Source of the DNA: Clostridiaceae bacterium AM27-36LB
GTDB taxonomy: Bacteria; Bacillota; Clostridia; Lachnospirales; Lachnospiraceae
Assembly (NCBI GenBank): GCA_003480725.1
Contig: QUJQ01000002.1
Coordinates: 378,754 to 442,753, forward strand
Reading direction: 5' to 3'
DNA length: 64,000 nt
The notes beneath the pieces were generated by a model. It was not told the DNA's origin. It saw only the letters and a list, made by a program, of their open reading frames with translations, and searched no databases. Positions 35,832 to 44,903 of this stretch are shown here, one piece after another (position 1 is the stretch's first letter; every line of letters starts with the position of its first letter). The position numbers and the translations under genes were made by a program.

Positions 35832-36905
35832 TTACAGAATCGTTCCGCCGCCTGCCACATAGTCTCCATCGTAGAATACAACGGCCTGACCAGGTGTCAC
35901 GGCACGAACCGGCTCATCAAAGGTGCATTCCACCAGATCTTCCTCGATCTTCCGCACAGTACACATGGATCCGCTGTGGTTATAACGGATCTTTGCCAGA
36001 AAACGTGCTTCCCCTTCAATATCCGGCACACTCATCCAATTCAGACGATTCGCGCGAAGGGTTGTACGAAAGACGGCATCTGCTTCACCGATAACTACTT
36101 CGCCGGTCTCCGGACGAATCTCTGTCACAACGACAGGTCTTCCCATGGCAAGTCCAAGTCCTTTCCGCTGACCAATGGTATAATGCGTGATTCCCTTATG
36201 CATTCCAATCACAGTTCCGTCTGTCCAGACAAAATTTCCTTCCGGAATCTTCTTTCCAGAGTTCTCCTCAATGAACTTTGCATAATCTCCATCCGGAACA
36301 AAACAGATTTCCTGACTGTCCGGCTTATGAGCCACTGGAAGACCCAGCTCTTCTGCAAATGCGCGGATCTGATCCTTGGTGTACTCTCCCACTGGCATCA
36401 GTGTTTTTGACAGCTGTTCCTGCGTCAGATTATACAGTGCATAAGTCTGATCCTTGGCCGAAGTCGCTGATTTACGCAGCGCATAACGTCCATTTGGCAA
36501 TTTCTCGATCCGGGCATAGTGACCGGTTGCAATGTAATCTGCACCAATATCCATGCTTCTCTTCAGCAAAGACTCCCACTTCACATAACGGTTACAGGCA
36601 ATACAGGGATTAGGTGTATGTCCCTTTAAATATTCATCCATAAAATAATCAATGACATTTTCCTTGAAATCCTGTTTAAAATTCATGACATAGTAAGGAA
36701 TCTCCAGGCGGGATGCCACTCTTCTGGCATCATCTACAGCAGAAAGTCCACAGCATCCACCGTTTTCCTCCACCTGCTCCGGCACTTCATCCTGCCAGAT
36801 CTGCATGGTCACACCCATCACGTCGTAGCCCTTCTGAAGAAGAAGCCAGGCCGCCACGGATGAATCGACTCCGCCGGACATTCCGACAACGACCTTTTTC
36901 TTCAT
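35832..36905 (-). CDS. mnmA: tRNA 2-thiouridine synthase MnmA
   Basis: 357 residues. The PP-loop GMSGGVDSSVAAWLL starts near residue 8; PNPCIACNRYVKW holds the first catalytic Cys and DSQEICFVPDGDY the second. AVTPGQAVVFYDGDYV ends the C-terminal barrel. Known: puts sulfur on U34 of tRNA Lys, Glu and Gln. Sulfur comes from a cysteine desulfurase, and iscS is two genes upstream in the same operon. Confidence 0.96.
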   Translation of the reverse strand: MKKKVVVGMSGGVDSSVAAWLLLQKGYDVMGVTMQIWQDEVPEQVEENGGCCGLSAVDDARRVASRLEIPYYVMNFKQDFKENVIDYFMDEYLKGHTPNPCIACNRYVKWESLLKRSMDIGADYIATGHYARIEKLPNGRYALRKSATSAKDQTYALYNLTQEQLSKTLMPVGEYTKDQIRAFAEELGLPVAHKPDSQEICFVPDGDYAKFIEENSGKKIPEGNFVWTDGTVIGMHKGITHYTIGQRKGLGLAMGRPVVVTEIRPETGEVVIGEADAVFRTTLRANRLNWMSVPDIEGEARFLAKIRYNHSGSMCTVRKIEEDLVECTFDEPVRAVTPGQAVVFYDGDYVAGGGTIL

Positions 36906-36906
36906 C

Positions 36907-37344
36907 CTAGTATTCTTCCTCTTCTTCGCCTTCGTGAATATCTGACTTCGGTTTCTTCAGTCCTTCAATCTTAATATGATGTTTCTCTGCATAATCCCAC
37001 AGTGCTGCATGGATTGCTTCCTCAGCCAGCAGAGAACAGTGTACTTTTACAGGTGGAAGTCCATCCAGTGCTTCCATAACTGCTTTATTGGTAACTTCCA
37101 GAGCTTCATAGATGCTTTTTCCTTTTACCAGCTCCGTTGCCATACTGCTGGTTGCAACTGCTGCACCGCAGCCAAAGGTCTTGAATTTTACATCACGGAT
37201 GATCTGGTTGTCATCGATATCAAAGTAAATTCTCATGATATCACCGCATTTTGCATTACCAACTGTACCTACACCGCTGGCATTCTCAATCTCTCCTACG
37301 TTTCTCGGATGCTGGAAATGATCCATTACTTTATCGCTATACAT
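36907..37344 (-). CDS. iscU: Iron-sulfur cluster scaffold IscU/NifU-like
   Basis: 145 residues. The three scaffold cysteines are in GNAKCGDIMRI, KTFGCGAAVATSSM and KVHCSLLAEEAI. Known: assembles [2Fe-2S]/[4Fe-4S] clusters from IscS-derived sulfur. The last 20 residues are very acidic (HEGEEEEEY). It starts 36 bases after iscS and ends 1 base before mnmA. Confidence 0.95.
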   Translation of the reverse strand: MYSDKVMDHFQHPRNVGEIENASGVGTVGNAKCGDIMRIYFDIDDNQIIRDVKFKTFGCGAAVATSSMATELVKGKSIYEALEVTNKAVMEALDGLPPVKVHCSLLAEEAIHAALWDYAEKHHIKIEGLKKPKSDIHEGEEEEEY

Positions 37345-37380
37345 ATTCTAAATCCTCTTTTCTTATATTAATGGCTGTAA

Positions 37381-38568
37381 TTAATGATTCCGAAGGAAAT
37401 CCTCATACAGCGGAGACATACTTCTAAGTCTCTCAACGATTTTCTTAATACAATCTACTACATAGTCCACATCTTCCATGGTGGTCTCCTCGCTCAGAGT
37501 CAGACGCAAAGAACCATGTGCGATCTCATGAGGCAGTCCAATAGCCAGCAGTACGTGAGACGGATCAAGAGATCCCGATGTACAGGCTGATCCACTGGAG
37601 CCACAGATGCCATCCATATCAAGCATGATCAGCAGGGACTCACCCTCTACGAACTGGAAGCTGAAGTTTGCATTGTTCGGCAGACGGTCAGTTCTGTGTC
37701 CATTCAGTCTGGTGTACGGAACTTCTGCAAGTACACGGTCGATCAGATGGTCACGGATCTTACGCTCTTTTGCAGTACGCTCTTCCATGGTATTTGCTGC
37801 ACGTTCTGCTGCCACACCGTATCCTACAATACCCGGAACATTCTCTGTACCTGCACGACGTTTTCTCTCCTGCGCACCACCATGAATAAAACTTCTGATC
37901 TTTACCCCTTTACGAATATACAGGAAGCCAATTCCTTTCGGTCCGTTCAGCTTATGTCCGCTGGAACTTAACATATCGATATGCAGCTCATCTACATTAA
38001 TAGGAAGCTGTCCATATGCCTGTACTGCGTCGGTGTGGAACAGGATACCATGCTCATGAGCAATCTCACCGATCTCTTTGATCGGCTGAATGGTACCAAT
38101 CTCATTGTTTGCAAACATCACACTGATCAGAATGGTAGTCGGACGGATAGCTTTTTTCAGTTCATCAAGCTTGATCTTACCAAACTCATCTACATCCACA
38201 TAAGTGATCTCAAATCCATGTTTTTCCAGCCAGTCACAAGTATGCAGGATTGCATGATGCTCGATCTTAGATGTAATAATGTGATTTCCTTTGGAAGCAT
38301 AAGCTTCTGCTGTTGCTTTCAATGCCCAGTTATCAGACTCGCTTCCACCTGCTGTAAAATAGATTTCCTCCGGATTTGCTCCAAGAGTCTTTGCAATCTT
38401 TTCTCTTCCTGCAGTGATAGCTTCTTTGCTTTTCTGTGAAAAGCTGTAGACACTGGATGGATTTCCATACAGTTCTGTAAAATACGGAAGCATTGCCTCC
38501 ACAACTTCCGGCGCAGTCTTGGTCGTCGCCGCATTATCCAGGTAAATTAATTTCTTCTCTTCACCCAT
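37381..38568 (-). CDS. iscS: Cysteine desulfurase (NifS/IscS type)
   Basis: 395 residues. YLDNAATTKTAPEVVEAM at the start, SSGHKLNGPKGIGF with the PLP lysine, and GSSGSACTSGSLDPSHVL with the catalytic cysteine. Known: PLP enzyme that takes sulfur from cysteine for iron-sulfur clusters and tRNA thiolation. It lies between its regulator iscR and iscU. Confidence 0.96.
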   Translation of the reverse strand: MGEEKKLIYLDNAATTKTAPEVVEAMLPYFTELYGNPSSVYSFSQKSKEAITAGREKIAKTLGANPEEIYFTAGGSESDNWALKATAEAYASKGNHIITSKIEHHAILHTCDWLEKHGFEITYVDVDEFGKIKLDELKKAIRPTTILISVMFANNEIGTIQPIKEIGEIAHEHGILFHTDAVQAYGQLPINVDELHIDMLSSSGHKLNGPKGIGFLYIRKGVKIRSFIHGGAQERKRRAGTENVPGIVGYGVAAERAANTMEERTAKERKIRDHLIDRVLAEVPYTRLNGHRTDRLPNNANFSFQFVEGESLLIMLDMDGICGSSGSACTSGSLDPSHVLLAIGLPHEIAHGSLRLTLSEETTMEDVDYVVDCIKKIVERLRSMSPLYEDFLRNH

Positions 38569-38574
38569 GTTTTA

Positions 38575-39039
38575 TCACTCCTTTTTCTCACAACATGATA
38601 CTGGAATCTGACGTTTTTTCTGTACTTCCCGGCTTTCTGCCAGCAGATCACTGAGCATCATTTCATCTACAGTCTGGTTAATACTGTCATTGATCCGTTT
38701 CCATACATATTTAGTCACGCATACATCGGAACCATCACAGCCGCCCTGATGTTCGATTCCCGGACACTCTACCGGATCCAGATTTCCTTCCAGGGCTCTC
38801 AGCACATCTCCTACTGAGATCTCTTCCACCGGCCGTCCCGGTACATATCCGCCTCCGGCTCCACGCACGCTTGTTACCAGATTTGCTTTACGGAGCTTCG
38901 CGATCAGTTGTTCCAGATAGCTCTCGGATATATGCTGTCTGGCTGCAATACTTGCAATCGACACCGGAGTATTCTCCGCATATAATGCCAGATCGATCAT
39001 CGCTCTGAGCCCATAACGTCCTTTTGTAGACAGCTTCAT
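38575..39039 (-). CDS. iscR: Rrf2-family regulator IscR-like
   Basis: 154 residues from the ATG at 39039 (a GTG three codons earlier is possible). MKLSTKGRYGLRAMIDLALY opens the winged helix; ISESYLEQLIAKLRKANLV is the recognition region; cysteines in DPVECPGIEHQGGCDGSDVC match the [2Fe-2S]-binding pattern. Known: IscR-type proteins sense cluster status and repress isc genes. A dyad suited as operator lies in its own leader. Confidence 0.93.
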   Translation of the reverse strand: MKLSTKGRYGLRAMIDLALYAENTPVSIASIAARQHISESYLEQLIAKLRKANLVTSVRGAGGGYVPGRPVEEISVGDVLRALEGNLDPVECPGIEHQGGCDGSDVCVTKYVWKRINDSINQTVDEMMLSDLLAESREVQKKRQIPVSCCEKKE

Positions 39040-39059
39040 CTCTTTCACCCCGTTTCAAT

Positions 39060-39078
39060 TCCGAGCTTTTTACTCGGA
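39060..39078 (-). promoter_or_regulatory. Dyad operator candidate for IscR autoregulation
   Basis: TCCGAG-N7-CTCGGA lies just after the expected transcription start of the isc operon. Position and symmetry suit a repressor site. It could also form an RNA hairpin. No footprint is implied. Confidence 0.5.
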
Positions 39079-39089
39079 TTTCATGTAAA

Positions 39090-39118
39090 AGAATAACACT
39101 GGTAAGCAGTTCTGTCAA
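39090..39118 (-). promoter_or_regulatory. Promoter of the iscR-iscS-iscU-mnmA operon
   Basis: Consensus TTGACA with 17 bases to TATTCT on the minus strand, ending about 50 bases upstream of iscR. Confidence 0.75.
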
Positions 39119-39164
39119 GCACTCTTCTCTAATATATTATAGGAAAAAAGAACAGCGAAATTCT

Positions 39165-40697
39165 ATGCGATCATTTCCTCATTTTATTAAAAGTACGCTC
39201 CTTTTGACCTGTGCAGGTCTTCTGTGCCGTTTTTCCGGTTTCTTCTATAAGATATTCCTGGCACATGCCCTGGGTGCGGAAGGAATCGGCATCTATCAGC
39301 TTATTTTTCCTGTATTCGCCGTATGTCATGCATGTACCGCCTCCGGTATTGAATCTGCCATCTCCCGCTTCACCGCCGGAGCTATGGAAAAAGAACGCTC
39401 CTACGCTTTGAAAGCCGGACTGTTTCTGTCCTTGTCCGCCTCTGTGCTGGTCTGCGTCCTTCTCTGGAATCGGGCAGAATTCGTAGCAGACAAACTGCTC
39501 TGTGAAAGCCGCTGTGTCACACCTTTACGTATTCTGGCTCCGGTCATCCCTCTTAGTGCGCTCCACGGCTGTCTCCAGGGATATTATCTGGGACAGAAGA
39601 AAGCATCTCTCCCGGCCATCTCCCAGATTATGGAGCAGGCAGCAAGAATCGGTTCTGTAATCTTGCTTTACCGCATTTTTATCCAGGAGGGCCGGGCAAT
39701 CACCCCCTCACTGGCAGTACTGGGACTTCTCTTCGGAGAGGCTGCTTCCGCCCTGTTCATGCTCCATTTTACCGTATCCGAAGAACGTTCTGCTCTGCCA
39801 CTATCTGCACTGCGTATTCAATGCCGGAAGATTCTTTCCATGGCACTGCCTCTCACCGGCAGCCGTTTAAGTCTGACCCTACTTCAAAGTGCGGAGGCAG
39901 TACTGATTCCTGTGAGCCTCCAGACATCCGGTCTGTCTGTATCAGAATCCTTGAGTCTCTATGGCATCCTGACCGGCATGTCTCTGTCCTTCCTGATGTT
40001 TCCTAATGCAGTGACCTCTTCTCTGTCTGCCATGCTGCTCCCGGCCATCTCAGAAGAGCAGTCCCGCGGCAATGAACAACGAATTTCTCTTTCTATTGAA
40101 TATACGATTCTCTTCGGACTCCTCATGGGAATATTCTGTATGGGAATTTTTTTATTTTTCGGAAACGAATTAGGAACTGTTGTCTTCCACGAACCATTAG
40201 CCGGAAGCTTTTTGTGTACATTGGCATGGATCTGCCCATTTCTTTATCTTACCGGAAATATCAACAGCATTCTCCACGGTCTTGGCAAAACCGGCATCAC
40301 CTTTATCAACCAGCTGGCGGCAGTGCTAGTGCGGATCCTGGCCCTTCTGCTCTTCGTACCCCGTTTTGGTATCGAAGGTGTTCTCTGGAGTATTCTGATC
40401 AGTCAGTTGCTGCTGTGCATGTCCGGGCTTCTGGCAGTCTCTCGGCACATTCACCCAACCATCGGACTTGACGCCTATATTCTAAAACCTGCAACTGCCA
40501 TGCTCTTATCAACCGGAGGTATTTATCTGTTGAAACCCTTATCTCACTGTATGATTTTTCGTTCCTTATCAGCGTTCCTGATTCTGGCAGGAAATCTCTG
40601 TCTGTGCACGATCCTGTATATACTTCTGCTCCTGTCCTTTGGGATCTGGAAACTTTTCACTTCTGCCCGGGAGTTCTTTTATTTACAATCTCAGTGA
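39165..40697 (+). CDS. SpoVB/MurJ-like polysaccharide flippase
   Basis: 510 residues with about 14 membrane helices. FYKIFLAHALGAEGIGIYQL and the GI-N-S-ILHGLGKTGITF segment belong to the MVF/SpoVB family. Known: SpoVB and MurJ flip lipid-linked wall precursors; SpoVB is needed for the spore cortex. Several paralogues are usual in spore formers, so the exact role is uncertain. Transcribed divergently from iscR; the ribosome site is weak. Confidence 0.85.
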   Translation: MRSFPHFIKSTLLLTCAGLLCRFSGFFYKIFLAHALGAEGIGIYQLIFPVFAVCHACTASGIESAISRFTAGAMEKERSYALKAGLFLSLSASVLVCVLLWNRAEFVADKLLCESRCVTPLRILAPVIPLSALHGCLQGYYLGQKKASLPAISQIMEQAARIGSVILLYRIFIQEGRAITPSLAVLGLLFGEAASALFMLHFTVSEERSALPLSALRIQCRKILSMALPLTGSRLSLTLLQSAEAVLIPVSLQTSGLSVSESLSLYGILTGMSLSFLMFPNAVTSSLSAMLLPAISEEQSRGNEQRISLSIEYTILFGLLMGIFCMGIFLFFGNELGTVVFHEPLAGSFLCTLAWICPFLYLTGNINSILHGLGKTGITFINQLAAVLVRILALLLFVPRFGIEGVLWSILISQLLLCMSGLLAVSRHIHPTIGLDAYILKPATAMLLSTGGIYLLKPLSHCMIFRSLSAFLILAGNLCLCTILYILLLLSFGIWKLFTSAREFFYLQSQ

Positions 40698-40710
40698 AGT
40701 ATACTATAAT
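40682..40710 (+). promoter_or_regulatory. Promoter of the DAHP synthase gene
   Basis: TTTACA and TATAAT at 17-base spacing, overlapping the stop codon of the SpoVB-like gene. Confidence 0.65.
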
Positions 40711-40762
40711 GTTTTCGAATATCATTTCGCAAACATAGAAACTAGTAACAAAGGAGATTACC

Positions 40763-41791
40763 ATGGGATTCACATTCAACAAAAAGCTGCCTATCCCCAA
40801 GGAGATCAAAGCCATGTATCCGCTTTCCCCGGAAAATGCAGCAAAAAAAGCACAGAGAGATAAAGAGATCCGCGACGTGATCACTGGCGCAGACGACCGA
40901 TTTCTCGTAATCATCGGACCGTGTTCCGCAGATAATGAGCCTGCTGTCATGGATTACCTGCACCGTCTGGTTCCGATCCAGGAACAGATTAAAGATAAAT
41001 GCATCATCATTCCACGTATTTATACCAACAAGCCACGTACTACCGGCGAAGGCTACAAGGGTATGGTTCATCAGCCGGATCCGGAAGCAGCACCAGATCT
41101 TCTGGAAGGTCTGATCGCGATTCGTAAACTTCATATCAGAAATATTGAGGAGACCGGTCTTACCGCAGCGGATGAGATGCTTTATCCGGAGAACTGGTGG
41201 TATTTGGCAGATCTGCTCTCTTATGTGGCAGTTGGAGCCCGTTCCGTAGAGGACCAGCAGCATCGAATGACTGTCAGCGGTTTTGATGTTCCGGCCGGTA
41301 TGAAGAATCCGACCAGTGGCGATATGACAGTTATGCTGAACTCCGTTGTCGCTGCTCAGCATGCTCACTCCTTTATCTATCGGGGCTGGGACGTAGACAC
41401 CACCGGCAACCCGCTTGCTCACACTGTTCTTCGCGGTGCTGTCAATAAGCGTGGGCAGGTTCTTCCAAATTATCACTATGAAGATCTGCGGCTCTTGTGT
41501 GAGCTGTATGCTCAGAAAAACCTCCAGAATCCAGCTTGTGTGGTAGATACCAACCATTCCAACTCCAATAAGCAGTATCTGGAACAGATCCGTATTGCCA
41601 AGGAAATCCTTCACAGCCGTCGTTACAGCAACGACATCCATAAGCTGGTCAAAGGACTGATGATCGAGAGCTACATCGAAGATGGCAGCCAGAAGATTCA
41701 TGATCACATTTACGGAAAATCCATCACCGATCCCTGTCTTGGATGGGAAAAAACAGAAAGACTTCTCTACGAGATCGCTGAGGAGTGTTAA
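40763..41791 (+). CDS. 3-deoxy-7-phosphoheptulonate synthase, class I (AroF/AroG type)
   Basis: 342 residues. FLVIIGPCSADNEPAVMDYL, IIPRIYTNKPRTTGEGYKG, GARSVEDQQHRM and CVVDTNHSNSNKQYLEQ are DAHP synthase motifs with metal-binding Cys and His. Known: first step of the shikimate pathway from phosphoenolpyruvate and erythrose 4-phosphate. It stands alone between promoter and terminator. RBS AAGGAG lies 8 bases upstream. Confidence 0.94.
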   Translation: MGFTFNKKLPIPKEIKAMYPLSPENAAKKAQRDKEIRDVITGADDRFLVIIGPCSADNEPAVMDYLHRLVPIQEQIKDKCIIIPRIYTNKPRTTGEGYKGMVHQPDPEAAPDLLEGLIAIRKLHIRNIEETGLTAADEMLYPENWWYLADLLSYVAVGARSVEDQQHRMTVSGFDVPAGMKNPTSGDMTVMLNSVVAAQHAHSFIYRGWDVDTTGNPLAHTVLRGAVNKRGQVLPNYHYEDLRLLCELYAQKNLQNPACVVDTNHSNSNKQYLEQIRIAKEILHSRRYSNDIHKLVKGLMIESYIEDGSQKIHDHIYGKSITDPCLGWEKTERLLYEIAEEC

Positions 41792-41802
41792 TACGAAAAT
41801 TA

Positions 41803-41848
41803 TCCTGCGAAAGCTGTTCTTACCGGCAGTTTCCGCAGGACTTTTTAT
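41803..41848 (+). terminator. Terminator of the DAHP synthase gene
   Basis: TCCTGCG/CGCAGGA with further A/T and CTG/CAG pairs, followed by ACTTTTTATTT on the plus strand. It reaches the stop codon of the converging gene. Confidence 0.75.
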
Positions 41849-44800
41849 TTCACATATTTCTGAATAAAATCCAGTATGATCTTTCTCGTCTCTTCGTAAG
41901 CATTGGCCGTCTCAAATCTCCTCTCCGGATGCCACTGCAGTGCCAGAATCTTCATTTCATCCGAACCATAGGCCTCAACCACATGGTTTTCCCTGTCGAT
42001 GGCAAGAGGTTCAAAGCAAGAAGCCAGACCTTCCTCATAGATACAGTCAGAATGATAATTGTTGACCCAGATATTTCGCTGTTCTTTCACCAGCCACACC
42101 TGATGATCCACGCCTCTTGTCCGGCTTACTGGTAGACGTGGGTGATACCAGAGCTTCCCGCCAAACATCACATTGATATACTGCATACCGCGACAAGTAG
42201 CAATGATGGGAATCCCGTGAGCCACGCAATAGTGGATCACCTGTTCTTCCATCCGGTCACGGTTGGGCTGAAGTTCATCTTCATGAGGTCTGTCATACAA
42301 CTGCGGCGGAAGAGAACCACCTCCCACCACGATCAGAAGATCTCTCTTCTTATTAAAGATCATCTCCACATTTTTTGTGAAGTTGGAAATGGTCTTTGGA
42401 ATAAATCCAAGTAATTCATAGAACCGTACATAGCCAGATTCCAGAATATCTACCGGATCTCCGTACTGATTGACCCCCTCTCTTTGGGTGATCAACGCAC
42501 TTAAATTCCGATACTGAATTCCTTCCTCGATCTTTCCAGCCCGGCAGTCCAGTGTCAGATAGCTCAGAGAAGAAACATAATTATATATCTTCTCTCCGCA
42601 ACCAATAGCAGCTGGTATTTCAAATTCCGCACATCGGATCGCCATATGGGAAGCCGCACCACCATAGCAGGTAATAAATCCTTTGATCCCTTTGGCAAAT
42701 ACCCACTCATAGCCAGGATCCGCCTTGGGAACTACTACGATCTTATCATGAATATCCACCCCCGGCTCTTCCTCCAGAAGTACCACTTCTCCCTCGATCC
42801 GTTTGGTTGTAATAAAATTAGGTCTTGCCTCGTAAACTTCCACCACATCAAGACTTTCACGGTTCAGGATCACCTCCGGCAACGAAAGCTCCCGATATTG
42901 CTGATACCGTTTATGTCTCCGTCTGATCTTCACCTCCAGTTGATCTCTCAGCTCTTCCATCGCCATATACTGAGGCAATCTGAAATCTTCAATTTCCAGC
43001 CAGGACAGATCATTTCTGGCGATCTCCATCTCATTTCCTGCACGTACCAGAAGTTCCAGAATGAGACTTAATGATTTTGTAAATTCAAATTTAAAATATT
43101 CCCGTTGTTCGATGGCGTAGCGGATAAAATGCAGCAACTGCTCGACACTTACCTGCAATCCAACTTCCTTCAAAGCCTCCGCCAGACGCCCCGGATTCAA
43201 TGCATCTTCTCTAGCTTCCGCCTTGCCTTTACTCTTTGACGGCCCCGGTCGAAAATTCATCTGGTCATACCGCTCGGTACGGATATCATAGGTTCCCACT
43301 CGCAGATGACCATATTTTTCATTAAATTCCGCACGGCTGATCTCATCCATGGAAAATGCCCGAAAATCTTTTTCAAATTCCGTGGATACAGTAGATATTG
43401 ATTGCATAAATGCATCTGTATCCTCCTGTGAAAACCAGGTCTTTCCTTCTTCGTCTGCTGGTCCGTTTTCTGTAAGACTCCGCAAAAATGCACGTGCCAT
43501 AAATGCCATTCGTGCCTGTCTGGCAAACTGTGGTGTTCCATAATGCTGTAATCCTGCCCGTAGATTCTGAACTGCTCTGAGAATCTGATAAATATCTGCC
43601 TGTTGGTTTCTAAGAAGCCTCTCCTCTTTTTTTCGAAGTTCTTCCAGTTTCTGAAGACTTGTCATGTCTTCTGCCAGAATCTCATCAAACTGAAGGATTG
43701 CCGCCATTGTCACTTCTTTTAATTTTTCCGTTAGATCCTGACGGTCATCTTCCGTAAATCCATGCTCCAGCAGACATCTGGTTCGATTTTCTGTTCCAAA
43801 ATCATAACTGGTAAACACGATTTCAAACTCGATCTTGTCATGAGCCGTCAGATTGTGTCTTAGAGCATCCTGATAATACCGCACCAGCCGGAGTGCCAGC
43901 TCCTCGTCCACCGCCTGCGGAATCAAAGAATAAAAAGCATATTCCAGACAGATGTACGGCTTATTTCCCACCCGGTGCATCAGATCTTCCTCAAGCTTCC
44001 GGAATCCGATCCGCGCAATTCCCTGATTCCAGGCCCGATGGGTAATGATTGCCCGGTAAAGAGAATAATCAAGAGGTCTCGGATTACTTCCGATGATCTC
44101 AGAAGGATTCCAGAATGCCATATCTGACATCATCATAGGCTCTTTGGTAATCACATTTTTATGTCGTTCATACATACTTCCCGCATCTTCCAGAAGTTCA
44201 AAAAATGCGTGGTCATCATAGTTTCCTGCCTGCTTATAGCTGGCCACCAGCGGCCGCATCTGAAACAGAATCACCTGGTAGTCCCTGTCAATGGCAAACT
44301 CAATATCAAGAGCCAGTCCATCCATAATATGCTCCAGCTCCCGTACTGCCAAAAGCAATTCTTTCCATGGTGAAGGCAGCCCCTCCGCCTTAATATTCCG
44401 GACGATCTTCATCATCCTTCCGGCAGAGCCGCTGGTCACACTGTCTGTAGACCCGGTCTCATCATAATTGATCAGATAATATGGTTTGTTACTTTGGATA
44501 TCGCGGGTGAAGACCACACCCCCGAGCATGACATTTCTGGCCTGACACTGAATCAGCACTTGTTCTTCTTCCAGATTGTGAATATCCCGTCGATAGGACG
44601 CAATGACTGCATCCACCGCATCAATGATTTCCTGCTCACTGGAAGAATCCACATCCAGAATACTTTTATAATGTCCCGCATTAGAACGCTGGAAAGAATC
44701 TTCTGCGGTGGAAGAGCTTCTTACCACAATCCGCCTTCCCCTGAACTGATCCATGATCTCATGGCAGACGCCGATCTTATCTCTGTGGTAGTCTCCCACC

Positions 44801-44898
44801 TGCAAAATATACATTTCCTCAATCACAGACTCATGGATCAGACTTCTTAAGGCAAACAATGTGTCTGCCTTTGTGGAAATCAATTTTCTGTGTTCCAT
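41845..44898 (-). CDS. Glutamine kinase-like (PPDK/ATP-grasp + phosphohistidine domain) fused to class I amidotransferase-like hydrolase
   Basis: 1017 residues from the ATG at 44898. (1) Residues 40-235: PPDK-type ATP-grasp, with VVRSSSTAEDSFQRSNAGHY and IQCQARNVMLGGVVFTRD. (2) A long helical middle part. (3) Around residue 751: the phosphohistidine domain, CYGGAASHMAIRCAEFEIPA with the catalytic His. (4) Residues 840-1017: a peptidase C26-type amidotransferase with VVGGGSLPPQL, ATCRGMQYINVMFGG (Cys902) and LQWHPER (His990, Glu992). Known: in Campylobacter, Cj1418 is an L-glutamine kinase with parts 1-3 and Cj1417 is a separate C26-type hydrolase acting on a later gamma-glutamyl intermediate of capsule phosphoramidate. 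Here both are one chain. No cytidylyltransferase or capsule gene is near. The gene follows the Xer-like gene by 5 bases. Activity is inferred. Confidence 0.7.
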   Translation of the reverse strand: MEHRKLISTKADTLFALRSLIHESVIEEMYILQVGDYHRDKIGVCHEIMDQFRGRRIVVRSSSTAEDSFQRSNAGHYKSILDVDSSSEQEIIDAVDAVIASYRRDIHNLEEEQVLIQCQARNVMLGGVVFTRDIQSNKPYYLINYDETGSTDSVTSGSAGRMMKIVRNIKAEGLPSPWKELLLAVRELEHIMDGLALDIEFAIDRDYQVILFQMRPLVASYKQAGNYDDHAFFELLEDAGSMYERHKNVITKEPMMMSDMAFWNPSEIIGSNPRPLDYSLYRAIITHRAWNQGIARIGFRKLEEDLMHRVGNKPYICLEYAFYSLIPQAVDEELALRLVRYYQDALRHNLTAHDKIEFEIVFTSYDFGTENRTRCLLEHGFTEDDRQDLTEKLKEVTMAAILQFDEILAEDMTSLQKLEELRKKEERLLRNQQADIYQILRAVQNLRAGLQHYGTPQFARQARMAFMARAFLRSLTENGPADEEGKTWFSQEDTDAFMQSISTVSTEFEKDFRAFSMDEISRAEFNEKYGHLRVGTYDIRTERYDQMNFRPGPSKSKGKAEAREDALNPGRLAEALKEVGLQVSVEQLLHFIRYAIEQREYFKFEFTKSLSLILELLVRAGNEMEIARNDLSWLEIEDFRLPQYMAMEELRDQLEVKIRRRHKRYQQYRELSLPEVILNRESLDVVEVYEARPNFITTKRIEGEVVLLEEEPGVDIHDKIVVVPKADPGYEWVFAKGIKGFITCYGGAASHMAIRCAEFEIPAAIGCGEKIYNYVSSLSYLTLDCRAGKIEEGIQYRNLSALITQREGVNQYGDPVDILESGYVRFYELLGFIPKTISNFTKNVEMIFNKKRDLLIVVGGGSLPPQLYDRPHEDELQPNRDRMEEQVIHYCVAHGIPIIATCRGMQYINVMFGGKLWYHPRLPVSRTRGVDHQVWLVKEQRNIWVNNYHSDCIYEEGLASCFEPLAIDRENHVVEAYGSDEMKILALQWHPERRFETANAYEETRKIILDFIQKYVK

Positions 44899-44903
44899 AC
44901 TTC

